Below are positions 40,397-50,192 of a stretch of DNA of 64,000 bases, in pieces. Source of the DNA: an uncultured Acidobacteriia bacterium (GTDB lineage: Bacteria; Acidobacteriota; Terriglobia; Bryobacterales; Bryobacteraceae). Position 1 is the stretch's first letter. Every line of letters begins with the position of its first letter. The DNA is taken from assembly GCA_903925975.1 (NCBI GenBank), contig CAIYHG010000077.1, positions 1 to 64,000 on the forward strand. The letters run 5' to 3'. A program made the translations under genes and the position numbers. The notes below the pieces were generated by a model. That model had not been told where the DNA came from, searched no databases, and was given only the letters and a program-made list of their open reading frames with translations.

Positions 40397-41854
40397 CTAT
40401 TCCATTGCTCCCAGGACTTGCTCCAAAGGAATCGTAGCGAAGGTTGTGGCGTAGTCCGATATCCCGTAGGGAATGACGAGTTGCCCGTTATGCACCAAAC
40501 TGCCGCACGAGTAAACCACATTGGGCACGTAGCCATCGCGCTCGTTTGGATTTGGTCTGATCAGCGGTTCAGGCAGGCGGCCGATCACCTTGGTGGGGTC
40601 GTCACGATCCAGCAGAAACGCGCCGATGCAGTACTTTCGCATCGCCCCCACGCCATGGCTGATCACCAGCCAGCCTGCTTCGGTCTCGATGGGCGAGCCG
40701 CAGTTACCCAACTGAATGAACTCCCAAGGGAAGGCAGGCTCAAGGATGAGCTGCATCGTATCCCAGAAATGGAGATGATCGGAAAACATCACGTAGATGT
40801 TTTCGGCATCCTGCCGGCCGAGCATTGCATAGAGGCCGTTAATCTTTCGCGGGAAAAGCGCCATGCCTTTGTTCTCGACCGCCGGACCGTTCAGCGTGAT
40901 GAACTTAAAGCGAAGGAAGTCGGTTGTTTCCAGAAACTGGGGCAGAATCAGCTTTCCGTCGTACGCGGTGTAAGTAGCATAGTAGGTGTGCGTGCCGTCC
41001 TCGTGCTGGAAGAGGACGAAGCGGGCATCCTCGATCCCGTTGCTTTGAGAGGGCGTGACAGGAAACAGGACTCTCTCCGACAGAGCCGATTCCGATGTGA
41101 ACTGGACCTCGTAATTGGATCTGGCGAGCATCTTGGTTTCTCGGGCTATGATCAGAGCCGCTGCCTGTTCATTTTCAGGCAGTTGCTGCACGGACCGGGT
41201 GATGCTGCTGAGAAGATCTTCCATCGTGAATGCGTCCGGTAAGCCGCTGAGCACCTCGCGGTTGAAAGGGCCCATGAGGCGAAGTTCCTGGAGCTTTCGC
41301 TCGAACAGTGGTTTTTGGAAGGTCGAGTTAGGCACTTGCGTCGGTTCGAGGCTGTAGCGGGACGGCACGTCCATGGTGACGTTACTGGCGGCGTCCAACA
41401 CACCGCCCCGAAAAGCAATCGAAGAAACGTGACCCTCGGCGGTGGCGCGTAAACTCAGGATGAATCTCAATGACCCCGAAGGAACACCCGACTGATCGGG
41501 ATGGGGCGTCATGGAGGGATTGAAGAGCGCAGCGGCCTCAAGAGAGTACTCGTGACCGAAATAGCCGCCCAGCAGTAACTGCCGTTCTTCCGACAACAGT
41601 TGGCCGTTGAGCAGATAAGGGCTGACATCCTCATAACGCGTTCGGAGGAAATCGTCGATCCTCACTTGGCGGCCGCCGAACTCGGCACGGACTCCCGCCA
41701 GCAGGCTATGCACCTCGCCCTCGGGCAGGGCCATAACCCGGGCGGCGATCTTGATGGAGCGCTGGTCGCTCATTGGACGAAATGGCCGGGCCAGCACATG
41801 AGTGCGGTCCGGGTCCAGAGTCACGGTGCTGCGTGTCACGTCGATAGTCTTCAT
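40397..41854 (-). CDS. GH130-family glycoside phosphorylase/hydrolase
   Basis: A 485-residue protein. GH130 motifs are plain: GIEDARFVLF, KGMALFPRKINGLYAMLGR, QLGNCGSPIETEAGWLVIS, HGVGAMRKYCIGAFLLD and the C-terminal GYVPNVVYSCG. GH130 enzymes act on beta-mannosides, as phosphorylases or beta-1,2-mannosidases. The start overlaps the stop of the glycosyltransferase gene by 4 bases, so the two are coupled. A pathway making and turning over a mannose-containing oligosaccharide is a reasonable inference. Confidence 0.9.
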   Translation of the reverse strand: MKTIDVTRSTVTLDPDRTHVLARPFRPMSDQRSIKIAARVMALPEGEVHSLLAGVRAEFGGRQVRIDDFLRTRYEDVSPYLLNGQLLSEERQLLLGGYFGHEYSLEAAALFNPSMTPHPDQSGVPSGSLRFILSLRATAEGHVSSIAFRGGVLDAASNVTMDVPSRYSLEPTQVPNSTFQKPLFERKLQELRLMGPFNREVLSGLPDAFTMEDLLSSITRSVQQLPENEQAAALIIARETKMLARSNYEVQFTSESALSERVLFPVTPSQSNGIEDARFVLFQHEDGTHTYYATYTAYDGKLILPQFLETTDFLRFKFITLNGPAVENKGMALFPRKINGLYAMLGRQDAENIYVMFSDHLHFWDTMQLILEPAFPWEFIQLGNCGSPIETEAGWLVISHGVGAMRKYCIGAFLLDRDDPTKVIGRLPEPLIRPNPNERDGYVPNVVYSCGSLVHNGQLVIPYGISDYATTFATIPLEQVLGAME

Positions 41855-44148
41855 TGAGTAGTTGAGGCTGACATGCCGGCCCGGCGAACTGCAATCATAG
41901 GAGCTTGCGCCAACCGTATTTCGGTCAGTGACATGAGAAAGGCCAGCATCGATTCGGCCCCCTGGTTTTCATTGGCCCCGTCCGCGTGCAGGCCGTCCCG
42001 GCAGCCACCGGTCTGGCTGGCATAGACTTCCAAACCGAGGTCGTTGCGGCCAAGGAACCAGTCGAAAGCGCGCTGGGCCTGCTCGCGCCACCACGGCTCG
42101 CCAGTGGCGCGGTACGCCGCCAGGCAAGCAGAAACCGTGCTCTGCGCCTCGATAGGTTGCTGGTCAAAATCCGCGCGTGAGCCGTGGCGCTTGTAGAACC
42201 CGTTGCTGCCGATGGGCCGCAGTTGGCCGCGCTGCGAAGTTTGTTCGCCTACCAGCCAGCGCAACGCCTGTATGCCTCGTTCGTACACGCCCTCTTGTCC
42301 GGTAACGCGGCCGGTCAGAATCAGCGCGTGAGGCAGTTTGGCGTTGTCGTAGGTCAACACGTCTTCAAACCATGTCCAGCCCGGTTCGGCGACCTTGTCG
42401 AAGATCGCCATCAACCTCCCGGTCAGCCCCTCGCGGATGCCGGCGGCTAATCGGTCAGTCTTCGCCTGGCGCAGATATTCGTCAAGGCCCAAAAGGGTGA
42501 ATGCCCACGCGCGTGGCGAACTGAAATCCATCGCGGCAGGCAGCGCCTGCACGAATAGCCGCTCGGTCATCTTCCGCAGCTCCCAATGCTGGGAACGGCC
42601 GGCGGCTGTGCCAAGCGCCCAGAGCGCGCGGCCGTGTGAGTCTTCGGATCCCCGCTCATCGAGCCAGTGGCCGCCGCTACTGAAGAAGTTGTGGAAACGC
42701 GCCGAATCCGGGTCGAAGGCGGCGTCCAGAAACGCAGCGTACGTTGCGCCGAGCGCCCGCGCCCGCTTCGGGGATTCATCCAGTTGGTTCAGCCACACCG
42801 TCAGTATGAGCGCGCGGGCATTGTCGTCGGTGCAGTAGCCTTCAGCGAGGTTTGGAGCGGTGAGACTCGCGTGCTGGAAGATTCCCGTGGAATCCGTCAT
42901 CCGGTAGAGATGATCCAGGTTTAGCGCCGGCATTTCACGCGGCCGATAGCCGAACCCGTTCACGGGGACAGATTCGCGGGCTGCCGCAACCTTCCGCCGC
43001 CGCGCCAGTTCAAAGGAGCGCATGTACAATCCCGCGGTGTTGCTCCAAACCATCTTGCGGCCCATGTTGTAGGCGTTGTCGCTCATGGCGCTCCGGCGGG
43101 TTTCGTCGCGCAACAAGCCACGCACCTCGCGCGCAATCGCAGCCGGGTCGGCAAATGGCACCAGCACTCCGCGCTCATCCTGCAACAATTCGGCCGCGTG
43201 CCAATACGGCGTCGAGATAACGGCTTTGCCCGCGCCAAACGCATAAGCTAAGGTGCCCGAGGTAATCTGGGCCTCATCCAGGTAAGGAGTGACGTAAAGA
43301 TCCGCCGCGCCGATGAACTCGGTCAGTTCTTGAAGTTCCACAAAGCGGTTGTCGAAGATGACGTGCTTCTCCAGTTTGTGACTTCTTACAATCGCCTCGA
43401 GTCCCAGGCGGTAGCCGTCGCCCCTGGCGGCCAACTCATGGGGGTGGGTGGCGCCCAGTACAACATAGACAAGGTCGGGAAATTCCGCCACCACGTCCGG
43501 AAGAGCGTTGAGCACATGCTCAATTCCCTTGTTGGGCGAAAGCAGTCCGAATGTGAGCAATACCTTCTTGCCGCCCACGCCGAATTGGGCCTTGTAATGA
43601 TCCGGGGCCATAAATGCTACGTCTGGAATGCCATGCGGGATTAGGTCGATCTTAGCTAGTGGAGCGTGGTAGACGTCCCGCAAGATCACTCGTCCCCGTT
43701 CCGTCATCACCACCAGCCGCGTCGAACGGGCGATCAGCCCCTGCATGACCCTGTGCTGGTCGGTATTTGGCTTGAGGAGGACGGTGTGCAGCGTGGTGAC
43801 CACCGGCGCTTCCAACTCACGCAGCAGGGTCAGCAAGTGGCTGCCGGCCGGTCCACCGAAGATCCCGAACTCGTGCTGAAGCGAAACAACGTCCACCTTG
43901 CCGGCGTTCAGGAAGTTCGCGGCGCGCCGATAGGAATCGATATCCTGTTCTTCGATCTCGAAACGGACCACGTCCGGATACCGGTAGCTCCCGCCGGGGT
44001 CATTCACCGGCGCCGCGAAGCACTGGGTTTGTGGACTCCTCTTCGCCACCGCCCCAAGCAGGTCAGACGTGAACGTGGCGATGCCGCATTTGCGCGGTAA
44101 ATAGTCGCCTAGAAATGCCAGGTTTCGAATGCTGGTATCCGTTTTCAC
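41851..44148 (-). CDS. GT4 glycosyltransferase fused to alpha/alpha-toroid domain
   Basis: A 765-residue cytoplasmic protein. The N-terminal half (about residues 1-385) is a GT-B glycosyltransferase of family 4 (GLLSPNKGIEHVLNALP, then SGTLAYAFGAGKAVISTPYWHAAEL with the acidic donor-site region). The C-terminal half (about 415-750) is an alpha-helical, Trp/His-rich (alpha/alpha) toroid-like domain (DDNARALILTVWLNQLDE, GRALWALGTAA, ESMLAFLMSL). This fusion sits beside GH130 enzymes. The start codon is GTG. No membrane segment is seen. Confidence 0.88.
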   Translation of the reverse strand: MKTDTSIRNLAFLGDYLPRKCGIATFTSDLLGAVAKRSPQTQCFAAPVNDPGGSYRYPDVVRFEIEEQDIDSYRRAANFLNAGKVDVVSLQHEFGIFGGPAGSHLLTLLRELEAPVVTTLHTVLLKPNTDQHRVMQGLIARSTRLVVMTERGRVILRDVYHAPLAKIDLIPHGIPDVAFMAPDHYKAQFGVGGKKVLLTFGLLSPNKGIEHVLNALPDVVAEFPDLVYVVLGATHPHELAARGDGYRLGLEAIVRSHKLEKHVIFDNRFVELQELTEFIGAADLYVTPYLDEAQITSGTLAYAFGAGKAVISTPYWHAAELLQDERGVLVPFADPAAIAREVRGLLRDETRRSAMSDNAYNMGRKMVWSNTAGLYMRSFELARRRKVAAARESVPVNGFGYRPREMPALNLDHLYRMTDSTGIFQHASLTAPNLAEGYCTDDNARALILTVWLNQLDESPKRARALGATYAAFLDAAFDPDSARFHNFFSSGGHWLDERGSEDSHGRALWALGTAAGRSQHWELRKMTERLFVQALPAAMDFSSPRAWAFTLLGLDEYLRQAKTDRLAAGIREGLTGRLMAIFDKVAEPGWTWFEDVLTYDNAKLPHALILTGRVTGQEGVYERGIQALRWLVGEQTSQRGQLRPIGSNGFYKRHGSRADFDQQPIEAQSTVSACLAAYRATGEPWWREQAQRAFDWFLGRNDLGLEVYASQTGGCRDGLHADGANENQGAESMLAFLMSLTEIRLAQAPMIAVRRAGMSASTTQ

Positions 44149-44230
44149 AACTTGGACGCCCTTTCCCGAACTTAGGTCTTAACAGCATACGTACGGTCTA
44201 ACAGCGGGCGGCGAGTCGGCCGAACTCCGC

Positions 44231-44617
44231 TCATGCGGCATCGGCTAGAGCCCCGGCCGCTTGCCATCCTTCTTGTACATCCAGGTCGGCGGCGTTTTGG
44301 CACTGGACGCAACGTGAGGCCCAAGGCAACGCAGCCAGGCGTTTCGGGTGGATGGTGGAGTCGCAGTCGGCACAGATTCCAAAAGTGCCGCCGTGCATTC
44401 TTCGCAGCGCCGCTCTCACCTCGCGCAGCAGGCGCGACTCACGGTCCACGTTTCGAATCGCCAAGTCGCGCTCCGATGCGTACTGGGTCTCATCCAATTG
44501 ATCCGCGCTTTTCTCGATGGCGATGTCGTCTCGCCGCCGTAATACCCGGACCAGTTCCGCTTCCTTTTGTGCGAGGAGCAGTTCGAACTCGCGCACCTCG
44601 TCGTGTCCTATCGTCAT
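44231..44617 (-). CDS. DksA/TraR-type C4 zinc finger protein
   Basis: A 128-residue protein. A long coiled-coil helix pair (about residues 8-80, acidic and basic heptads) precedes a C4 zinc finger CADC...CVQC (about residues 87-108). DksA-type proteins insert into the RNA polymerase secondary channel and modulate transcription with ppGpp. ATG at 44617 was chosen because GGA precedes it and the preceding residues are unlike the family. Confidence 0.9.
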   Translation of the reverse strand: MTIGHDEVREFELLLAQKEAELVRVLRRRDDIAIEKSADQLDETQYASERDLAIRNVDRESRLLREVRAALRRMHGGTFGICADCDSTIHPKRLAALPWASRCVQCQNAADLDVQEGWQAAGALADAA

Positions 44618-44891
44618 GGCAATCCTTTGGGCCCGTTGCGGGCGCCCATCGTACACAGCACGAGGCGGTCCACAATAGCCGCACCCATTCGGAAGGCGAT
44701 CTCGTTGAGCCGGAGAGGGTTCAGCGAAGAACTGCTTGGATTGGAGGCAAAAAGTGCATTGAAAATGCGAAATCTGCCGACATGCGATTGCGGAGCGTTT
44801 CACTCCCCGGGGATGTGTAGGAATCGATCCAACGCCAACCTTGCCTGGCGGCGTGGCCACGAACGTGCTTTCGCCTGACAGAAGTGAATCT

Positions 44892-47275
44892 ATGCGGAAT
44901 ATAACATTAGTCCTCTCGCTCATCGCAGGTTGCGGATTCCTCGCGGCTCAAAACGACCCGCCGGGCAGGGTGGGGCGTCTGAATTACATCGACGGCCCGG
45001 TGTCTCTGCGCCCGGCCGGAATGACTGACTGGCTGGATGCGGACGTAAACCGTCCCCTTACCACGGACGATCAGATATGGGTCGGCGACGGCGCCCGAGC
45101 CGAGATTCATGTAGGCTCGACCGCCTTGCGTCTGGACTCGAACACGGCATTTCAGTTTCTTGACCTGGACGACCGGGCAATTCAGATTCAACTTTCGGAA
45201 GGATCGCTTACGGTCCGCGTTCGGAATCTGGCGCAGCGCCAAAACCTGGAAATCGATACGCCCAGTATGGCTTTCACAGTGCTTCAGCCCGGCGAATATC
45301 GGATTGGCGCCGACGCCGATTCACAGACGGCAACGGTAACGGTTCGCGCGGGCGAAGGCGAGGTGATCGGCGGGGGCCGAACGTTTTCGGTTCGCGCGGG
45401 GCAGCAGGCGCGCGTGGATGGCTACGACCAGGCTACCTACCGCATGATGTCGGCTCCCCGTATGGATGCGTGGGACCAGTGGAGCGCTTCGCGTGACCGC
45501 CGGGAAGATCAATCGATGTCCGCCCGCTACGTCTCTCGTGAAATGAACGGCTATGATGACCTCGATCAGTACGGCAGTTGGGCCAATAGGCCGGGCTACG
45601 GACAGGTTTGGATGCCATCCGGACTCGCGGGGGATTGGGCGCCGTATCACGACGGTATTGGGCTTGGATTTCGCCCTGGGGATGGACGTGGGTCGATAAC
45701 GCGCCGTGGGGCTTCGCGCCTTATCACTATGGCCGCTGGGCCTCCTTCGATGGCCGTTGGGGATGGGTGCCTGGGCCGTATGGGATGACGCCGCTCTATG
45801 CGCCGGCGCTGGTGGCATGGGTCGGCGGGGGTGGCTTCAGTGTAAGCTTCTCTTTCGGCAACGCCGCCGCAATAGGATGGTTTCCTCTGGGGCCGCGCGA
45901 GCCGTACTTCCCGAGTTACAACGTGAGTTCCGACTATTTCGGCCGGGTAAATAGCACTAACACGGTGATCAACAGCGTCACCATCAATAACTATTACAGC
46001 AACAGCCGGAGCCCGGACGGATCGGCTTTCAACAACATACGATACGCGAACCGGGACGTGCGGAACGCGGTGACGGCAGTGCCGCAGGAGAGGTTCTCCG
46101 ACGGGCGCCGTGTATCCGACAGCGCACGCGCCGTATCCGCCGCCCAGCTTGGGAATACGCGCTTCGCCGCCGCTCCGGCAGTCGCGCCGCAGCGTGCCAG
46201 CGTGCTAGGCCCCAAGGCAGGTGAAGCTTCCCGCGCTCCGCGCCCGCCCGACGCCGTCCTGAATCGGCCGGTTGTGGCCCGCACCGCTCCTCCCGCCGCA
46301 CCGGCGGCTTTCGAGCGGCAGCAGGTGGAACTGAATCGGAATCCCGGCCGTCCTCTTCCAGCGGCGACAGTCCAGCAGATGGGACGGGATGCTCCGGCCC
46401 GGAAATCGCAGGTTCGCGTCGAAGACATGAATCGGGTCCAGCGCGTGCAACCATCGGTTGGCGGCGCGCCGCAGCAAGGCTCGCGCGTAGCGAATCCCGG
46501 CCAACCGCAAACTGCGGCGCCGCAGCCCGCGGACAACAATCGACAGAACCCCGCCGACAGGCAGAACAACCGGCCTGCGCCTCAGGTAGCCCGGCCCGAC
46601 CCCGCGCCGCAGCCTGTTGCTGCTCCGGCGCCCGCAAACAACAACCGGCAGAACCCTGCTGACAGGCAGAACAACAGGCCTGCGCCTCAAGTTGCACGGC
46701 CCGACCCCGCGCCCCAGCCCGTTGCTGCCCCGGCGCCCGCAAACAACAACCGGCAGAACCCTGCCGACAGGCAGAACAACAGGCCTGCGCCTCAAGTTGC
46801 ACAGCCCGACCCCGCGCCCCAGCCCGCTGCTGCCCCGGCGCCCGCAAACAACAACCGGCAGAACCCTGCCGACAGGCAGAACAACAGGCCTGCGCCTCAG
46901 GCTGCCCGGCCCGACCCCGCGCCCCAGCCCGCTGCTGCCCCGGCGCCCGCAAACAACAATCGGCAGAACCCTGCCGACAGGCAGAACAACAGGCCTGCGC
47001 CTCAGGCTGCCCGGCCCGACCCCGCGCCCCAGCCCGTTGCCACCCCGGCGCAACAGCCCGTCGCTGCCCCAGCGCCCGCAAACAACAATCGACAGAACCC
47101 CGCCGACAGGCAGAACAACAGGCCTGCGCGTCAGGCTGCCCGGCCCGACCCGGCGCCGCAGCCCGCTGCTGCCCCGGCGCAACAAGAGAAACCGGCTCCC
47201 GCAGCGAAGCCTGAGCCCAAAGGTCGCTCAAAGCAGGCCGCGGATAAGCCGGACAAGAACGACGAGAAGAAATAG
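44892..47275 (+). pseudogene. FecR/DUF6600 protein, interrupted by a frameshift
   Basis: Two frames join into one FecR-domain protein of about 794 residues. The first (from ATG 44892) has a signal peptide ending LAAQ, a FecR domain (about 25-180, GRLNYIDGPVSLRPAGM) and reaches YHDG at about residue 254. The second continues with YWAWISPWGWTWVDNAPWGF. A single missing base near 45655 breaks the normal YHDGYWAWISPWGW order. The C-terminus carries six 35-residue repeats and a basic tail. The downstream frame stays open for over 500 codons, so the lesion is recent or a sequencing error. DUF6600 proteins are exported, Pro-rich and of unknown role. Confidence 0.85.
46530..47175 (+). repeat. Six 105-bp coding tandem repeats
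   Basis: A unit of 105 bases (35 codons: NNNRQNPADRQNNRPAPQVA then RPDPAPQPVAAPAPA) occurs six times, with one copy extended by PAQQPVA. Synonymous and a few amino-acid differences mark the copies. The repeat is Pro/Gln/Asn-rich and likely disordered, and it creates long artefactual frames on the minus strand. Confidence 0.9.
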
Positions 47276-47287
47276 TCACATATCCGT

Positions 47288-47326
47288 GCGGGCGCCGGGA
47301 CTCATCATCGTGCTCCGGGCGCCCGC
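47288..47326 (+). terminator. 9-bp hairpin after the FecR/DUF6600 gene
   Basis: A 9-bp perfect stem (47288-47296 with 47318-47326) lies between the FecR-type gene and the phospholipase C-like gene. There is no T-run on the plus strand. Confidence 0.45.
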
Positions 47327-47347
47327 AGCACCCCCAGAGAGGAAGTC

Positions 47348-48670
47348 ATGATTCAACGCGATGTAGTACGCCGGCTCCGCAGAGTGTGGCTGCCGGCCGC
47401 GTTTGGGCTGCTGTTACTGCTTCAAGCGCCCGCTGCCTACTCATATTCCGTTCTCAGTCACGAAGCAATCATCGACTCCACTTGGGATAGCGCAATCAAG
47501 CCGCTGCTGGTCAAGCGATTCCCCGCCGCCACGGCCGATGATTTGAGGCAGGCGCATGGGTTCGCCTATGGAGGATGCATTATCCAGGACTTAGGCTACT
47601 ATCCCTTCGGCAGCAAGTTCTTCAGCGATTTGACCCATTACGTCCGAACCGGCGATTTCATCGTCAACCTGATCCGCGACTCCCAGGACCTAAACGAGTA
47701 CGCCTTCGCTCTGGGAGCGTTGTCGCACTATGCCGCCGATAATAACGGGCACCCTCTGGCTGTCAACACGGCTGTTCCTCTCTTCTATCCGGAGCTCGGG
47801 CAAAAATTCGGAAAGGCGGTGACGTATGCCGACGATCCGTATTCCCATGCCAAGACGGAATTCGCTTTCGACGTCTTCCAGGCAGCTAAAGAACGCTATG
47901 CTCCGGAGGCGTACAAAGACTTCATCGGTTTTGAAGTCTCCAAACCCGTGCTCGAGCGAGCGTTCCAAGATACCTACGGGATAAAGCCGGAGCAGGCATT
48001 GCTGAGCATCGATCTTGCAATCGGCTCGTACCGCCGGGCCGTCAGCACGATCTTCCCGGCTATGACCAAAGTCGCCTGGCAGCTCAAGAAACAGGAGATC
48101 AGAAAGGATGCTCCCAGCGCGACCCGCAAGAAATTTCTCTACAATCTATCCAGGTCCAGCTACGAAAAGAACTGGGGCAATACTTACACCAAGCCGGGGA
48201 TACGGTCGAAGATCCTGGCTTTCTTCTTGCGCATCGTGCCGAAGATCGGGCCGTTCCGGGCGCTTGCATTTAAACCGCTTACGCCTGAAACCGAGAAGAT
48301 GTACATGGCCAGCTTCAATGCGACCATTGACCGCTATCGGGAGCTGCTATTAGAAGTGAAAGCGGGTACGCTCAAGCTGCCGAACGCAAACCTTGACGTT
48401 GGGGTGTACATGGCGCCGGGGCAATACACGCTGGAGGATGACGTTTACCTGCGCCTGCTGGACAAGCTCGATAGTCATTATGCCGAGATATCTCAAGATC
48501 TCCGCAGCAATATTCTCAAGTTCTACGGGGATTTAAGCCTTCCCTTTTCGACCAAGAAGGATGCCGGCGATTGGGCGAGATTAGAAAAAGAACTCGATTA
48601 CTTGCGGGCTATTGATACGGACCTGCGGCATCCCGTGGTTGCGGCGACCGGGGTTACTCCTTCCAAGTAA
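47348..48670 (+). CDS. Zinc-dependent phospholipase C-like exported protein
   Basis: A 440-residue protein with a signal peptide (about residues 11-32, ending AYS). The N-terminal helical domain resembles zinc-dependent phospholipase C: SHEAIIDSTWD, GCIIQDLGYYPFGS, LTHYVRTGDF and ALGALSHYAADNNGHP provide the metal-binding His/Asp residues expected. The C-terminal 200 residues are helical and family-specific. The start is preceded by GAGGAAG. Substrate is unknown, and a membrane-lipid or outer-membrane role is likely. Confidence 0.88.
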   Translation: MIQRDVVRRLRRVWLPAAFGLLLLLQAPAAYSYSVLSHEAIIDSTWDSAIKPLLVKRFPAATADDLRQAHGFAYGGCIIQDLGYYPFGSKFFSDLTHYVRTGDFIVNLIRDSQDLNEYAFALGALSHYAADNNGHPLAVNTAVPLFYPELGQKFGKAVTYADDPYSHAKTEFAFDVFQAAKERYAPEAYKDFIGFEVSKPVLERAFQDTYGIKPEQALLSIDLAIGSYRRAVSTIFPAMTKVAWQLKKQEIRKDAPSATRKKFLYNLSRSSYEKNWGNTYTKPGIRSKILAFFLRIVPKIGPFRALAFKPLTPETEKMYMASFNATIDRYRELLLEVKAGTLKLPNANLDVGVYMAPGQYTLEDDVYLRLLDKLDSHYAEISQDLRSNILKFYGDLSLPFSTKKDAGDWARLEKELDYLRAIDTDLRHPVVAATGVTPSK

Positions 48671-48722
48671 AGCAACATGCGGCAGCTACGCTTCGGCGCG
48701 GCTGCCACGTGGCCTCTCGGCT

Positions 48723-49502
48723 TCATCGGGCCGCCGGAGGCTCCTGGCCTGTGGGAATCCCAACCAGCGAGCGGTAGAACGCAATCGCCCGGTTGATCGA
48801 GGACGCCTCGCGTCCCGTGGCCAGCCAACTCGTGTTCCGTCCGGTGCGAACGATGCTGTAGAAGCGCCAGACGCCCGCCGATTCACGGTCCAGAAAGTAG
48901 ACTGTCTGCATCTCGCGCGGACGGAAGATCGTCACAAAGAGATAGCGCATCGTGCCGACATTCTCGACATCGAAAACAAGCCGGTCTTCTGAAGCCTCCC
49001 TGATGCGCATTTGGTAGATAGCCTTGCCTGACAGGTTGTCGGTCTGTTCCAGGTAGACCGACTTGCCCACCTCCAATTCATCGGCCGTGAAGTCTTTGCG
49101 TTGCTGGTTTGGCTGCGAGCCAACCGAAGCATGGGCGTCCACAATCAATGTTTGCCACTGGCGGTGAGTAGTAGACCAGTAGCGCATGCCCGTAAGTCGC
49201 GAGACGGCCCCAATTCTGCCGAGCAAACCCAGGGCTCCCGCATCATAGCGAAATCGCGCGGCCGTGGTCACAAGAGTCGCAAAGCCTGGAGCCGTCCAAC
49301 CGGTGCAGGCGGGCGGTTTCCAATCCTTGCCGAAATCGGATTCACTCCAGAACTTCACCGCGGGCGGACTGTCCAGGCCGGGATAGGGCGGAACAGCATC
49401 GTTTCCGCATGGTGGTTGAGGCCTCGATTGCGCATGGATGTGCGTCTGGCAGAGCAGCGCCGCGGAGATGACAAACCGAATGGAACGTTGGGAAGCAGGC
49501 AT
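48723..49502 (-). CDS. DUF6675-like exported protein
   Basis: A 259-residue protein with an N-terminal signal (about residues 8-24) and a C-terminal pattern FYSIVRTGRN, SSINRAIAFYRSLVGIPTGQ, EPPAAR that I associate with DUF6675, an uncharacterised exported family in Acidobacteria and relatives. ATG at 49502 was chosen for the signal sequence. The frame is open upstream to 49556. It is convergent with the phospholipase-like gene. Confidence 0.7.
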   Translation of the reverse strand: MPASQRSIRFVISAALLCQTHIHAQSRPQPPCGNDAVPPYPGLDSPPAVKFWSESDFGKDWKPPACTGWTAPGFATLVTTAARFRYDAGALGLLGRIGAVSRLTGMRYWSTTHRQWQTLIVDAHASVGSQPNQQRKDFTADELEVGKSVYLEQTDNLSGKAIYQMRIREASEDRLVFDVENVGTMRYLFVTIFRPREMQTVYFLDRESAGVWRFYSIVRTGRNTSWLATGREASSINRAIAFYRSLVGIPTGQEPPAAR

Positions 49503-49743
49503 AGCCGTTGTCTGGTTTTGCCAATGCACGTACGTGGCCGCATGCAGATGCGCCACTTGCGCAGCGGCTTCTGTCGCCGAAAGTGCAGGTTCTGCCTTGC
49601 GGCAGTTCGTAGGACAGGCGCGAAAGACTTAGTTACCACAAGCTTCGGCGCCTCCCGGCCCCGTCGCTGCAATGGGCGCAAACGTGCCATATCTTTCCCT
49701 GACGCAGCACAGCCAGAGTATTTCAAACCTTGAAAGGGACTAC

Positions 49744-50142
49744 ATGACTAATCTGAGAACGGTAACGGAAACGGCGGCCGAATTTGGCAAACAGGCCAAG
49801 GAATCGGTGGAAGAACTGGGACGGTCCGCCGGCAGAAGACTAGACGAAGCGCGCGATGAGACCGGAGACGCGCTTCATACGGCTGCCTCGTCGGTTCGCG
49901 CAACGGGACGCCAGGGTTGCGACGCCATCGGCGGCTTCGCTAACAATACGGCGGACAAACTGGACGCTACGGCAACCTACGTCGAAGATCATGACCTGAG
50001 CCGTGCGTACGCCGGCTTGCGAAAGTATGGCCGCCAGCATCTGGCCGGCTCCCTGGCCGTCGCGGCGGGCATCGGCTTTCTTTTAGGGTCCGCAATGCTC
50101 AGAATGAGCCACTCGTGCGCAAAGACGGCCAAGGTCGCCTAG
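49744..50142 (+). CDS. DUF883/ElaB-YqjD-like membrane-anchored protein
   Basis: A 132-residue protein. A long acidic helical N-terminal part (KQAKESVEELGRSAGRRLDE) leads to a C-terminal hydrophobic anchor (about residues 106-122, LAVAAGIGFLLGSAML). In enterobacteria these C-tail-anchored proteins bind ribosomes and respond to stress or stationary phase. The ATG at 49744 was chosen for the AAAGGGA ribosome-binding site. Confidence 0.85.
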   Translation: MTNLRTVTETAAEFGKQAKESVEELGRSAGRRLDEARDETGDALHTAASSVRATGRQGCDAIGGFANNTADKLDATATYVEDHDLSRAYAGLRKYGRQHLAGSLAVAAGIGFLLGSAMLRMSHSCAKTAKVA

Positions 50143-50192
50143 CCGCTACTTCCTCGCTCCGGGGCCCATGCCTCCGATTCGCTGGCGCGCTC

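Noticed and set aside
40096-40536. Minus-strand frame overlapping the GH130 C-terminus
   Set aside because: There is no start codon outside the GH130 gene. The protein-like stretch could be a remnant, so only the region was annotated.
45640-45670. Programmed ribosomal frameshift in the FecR/DUF6600 gene
   Set aside because: No slippery heptamer or downstream pseudoknot is evident. A single missing base explains the change more simply.
46029-47279. Long minus-strand frames opposite the 105-bp repeats
   Set aside because: They arise because the repetitive, GC-biased plus-strand frame leaves two minus-strand frames stop-free. They show no signal or domain, and the plus strand has clear FecR/DUF6600 homology.
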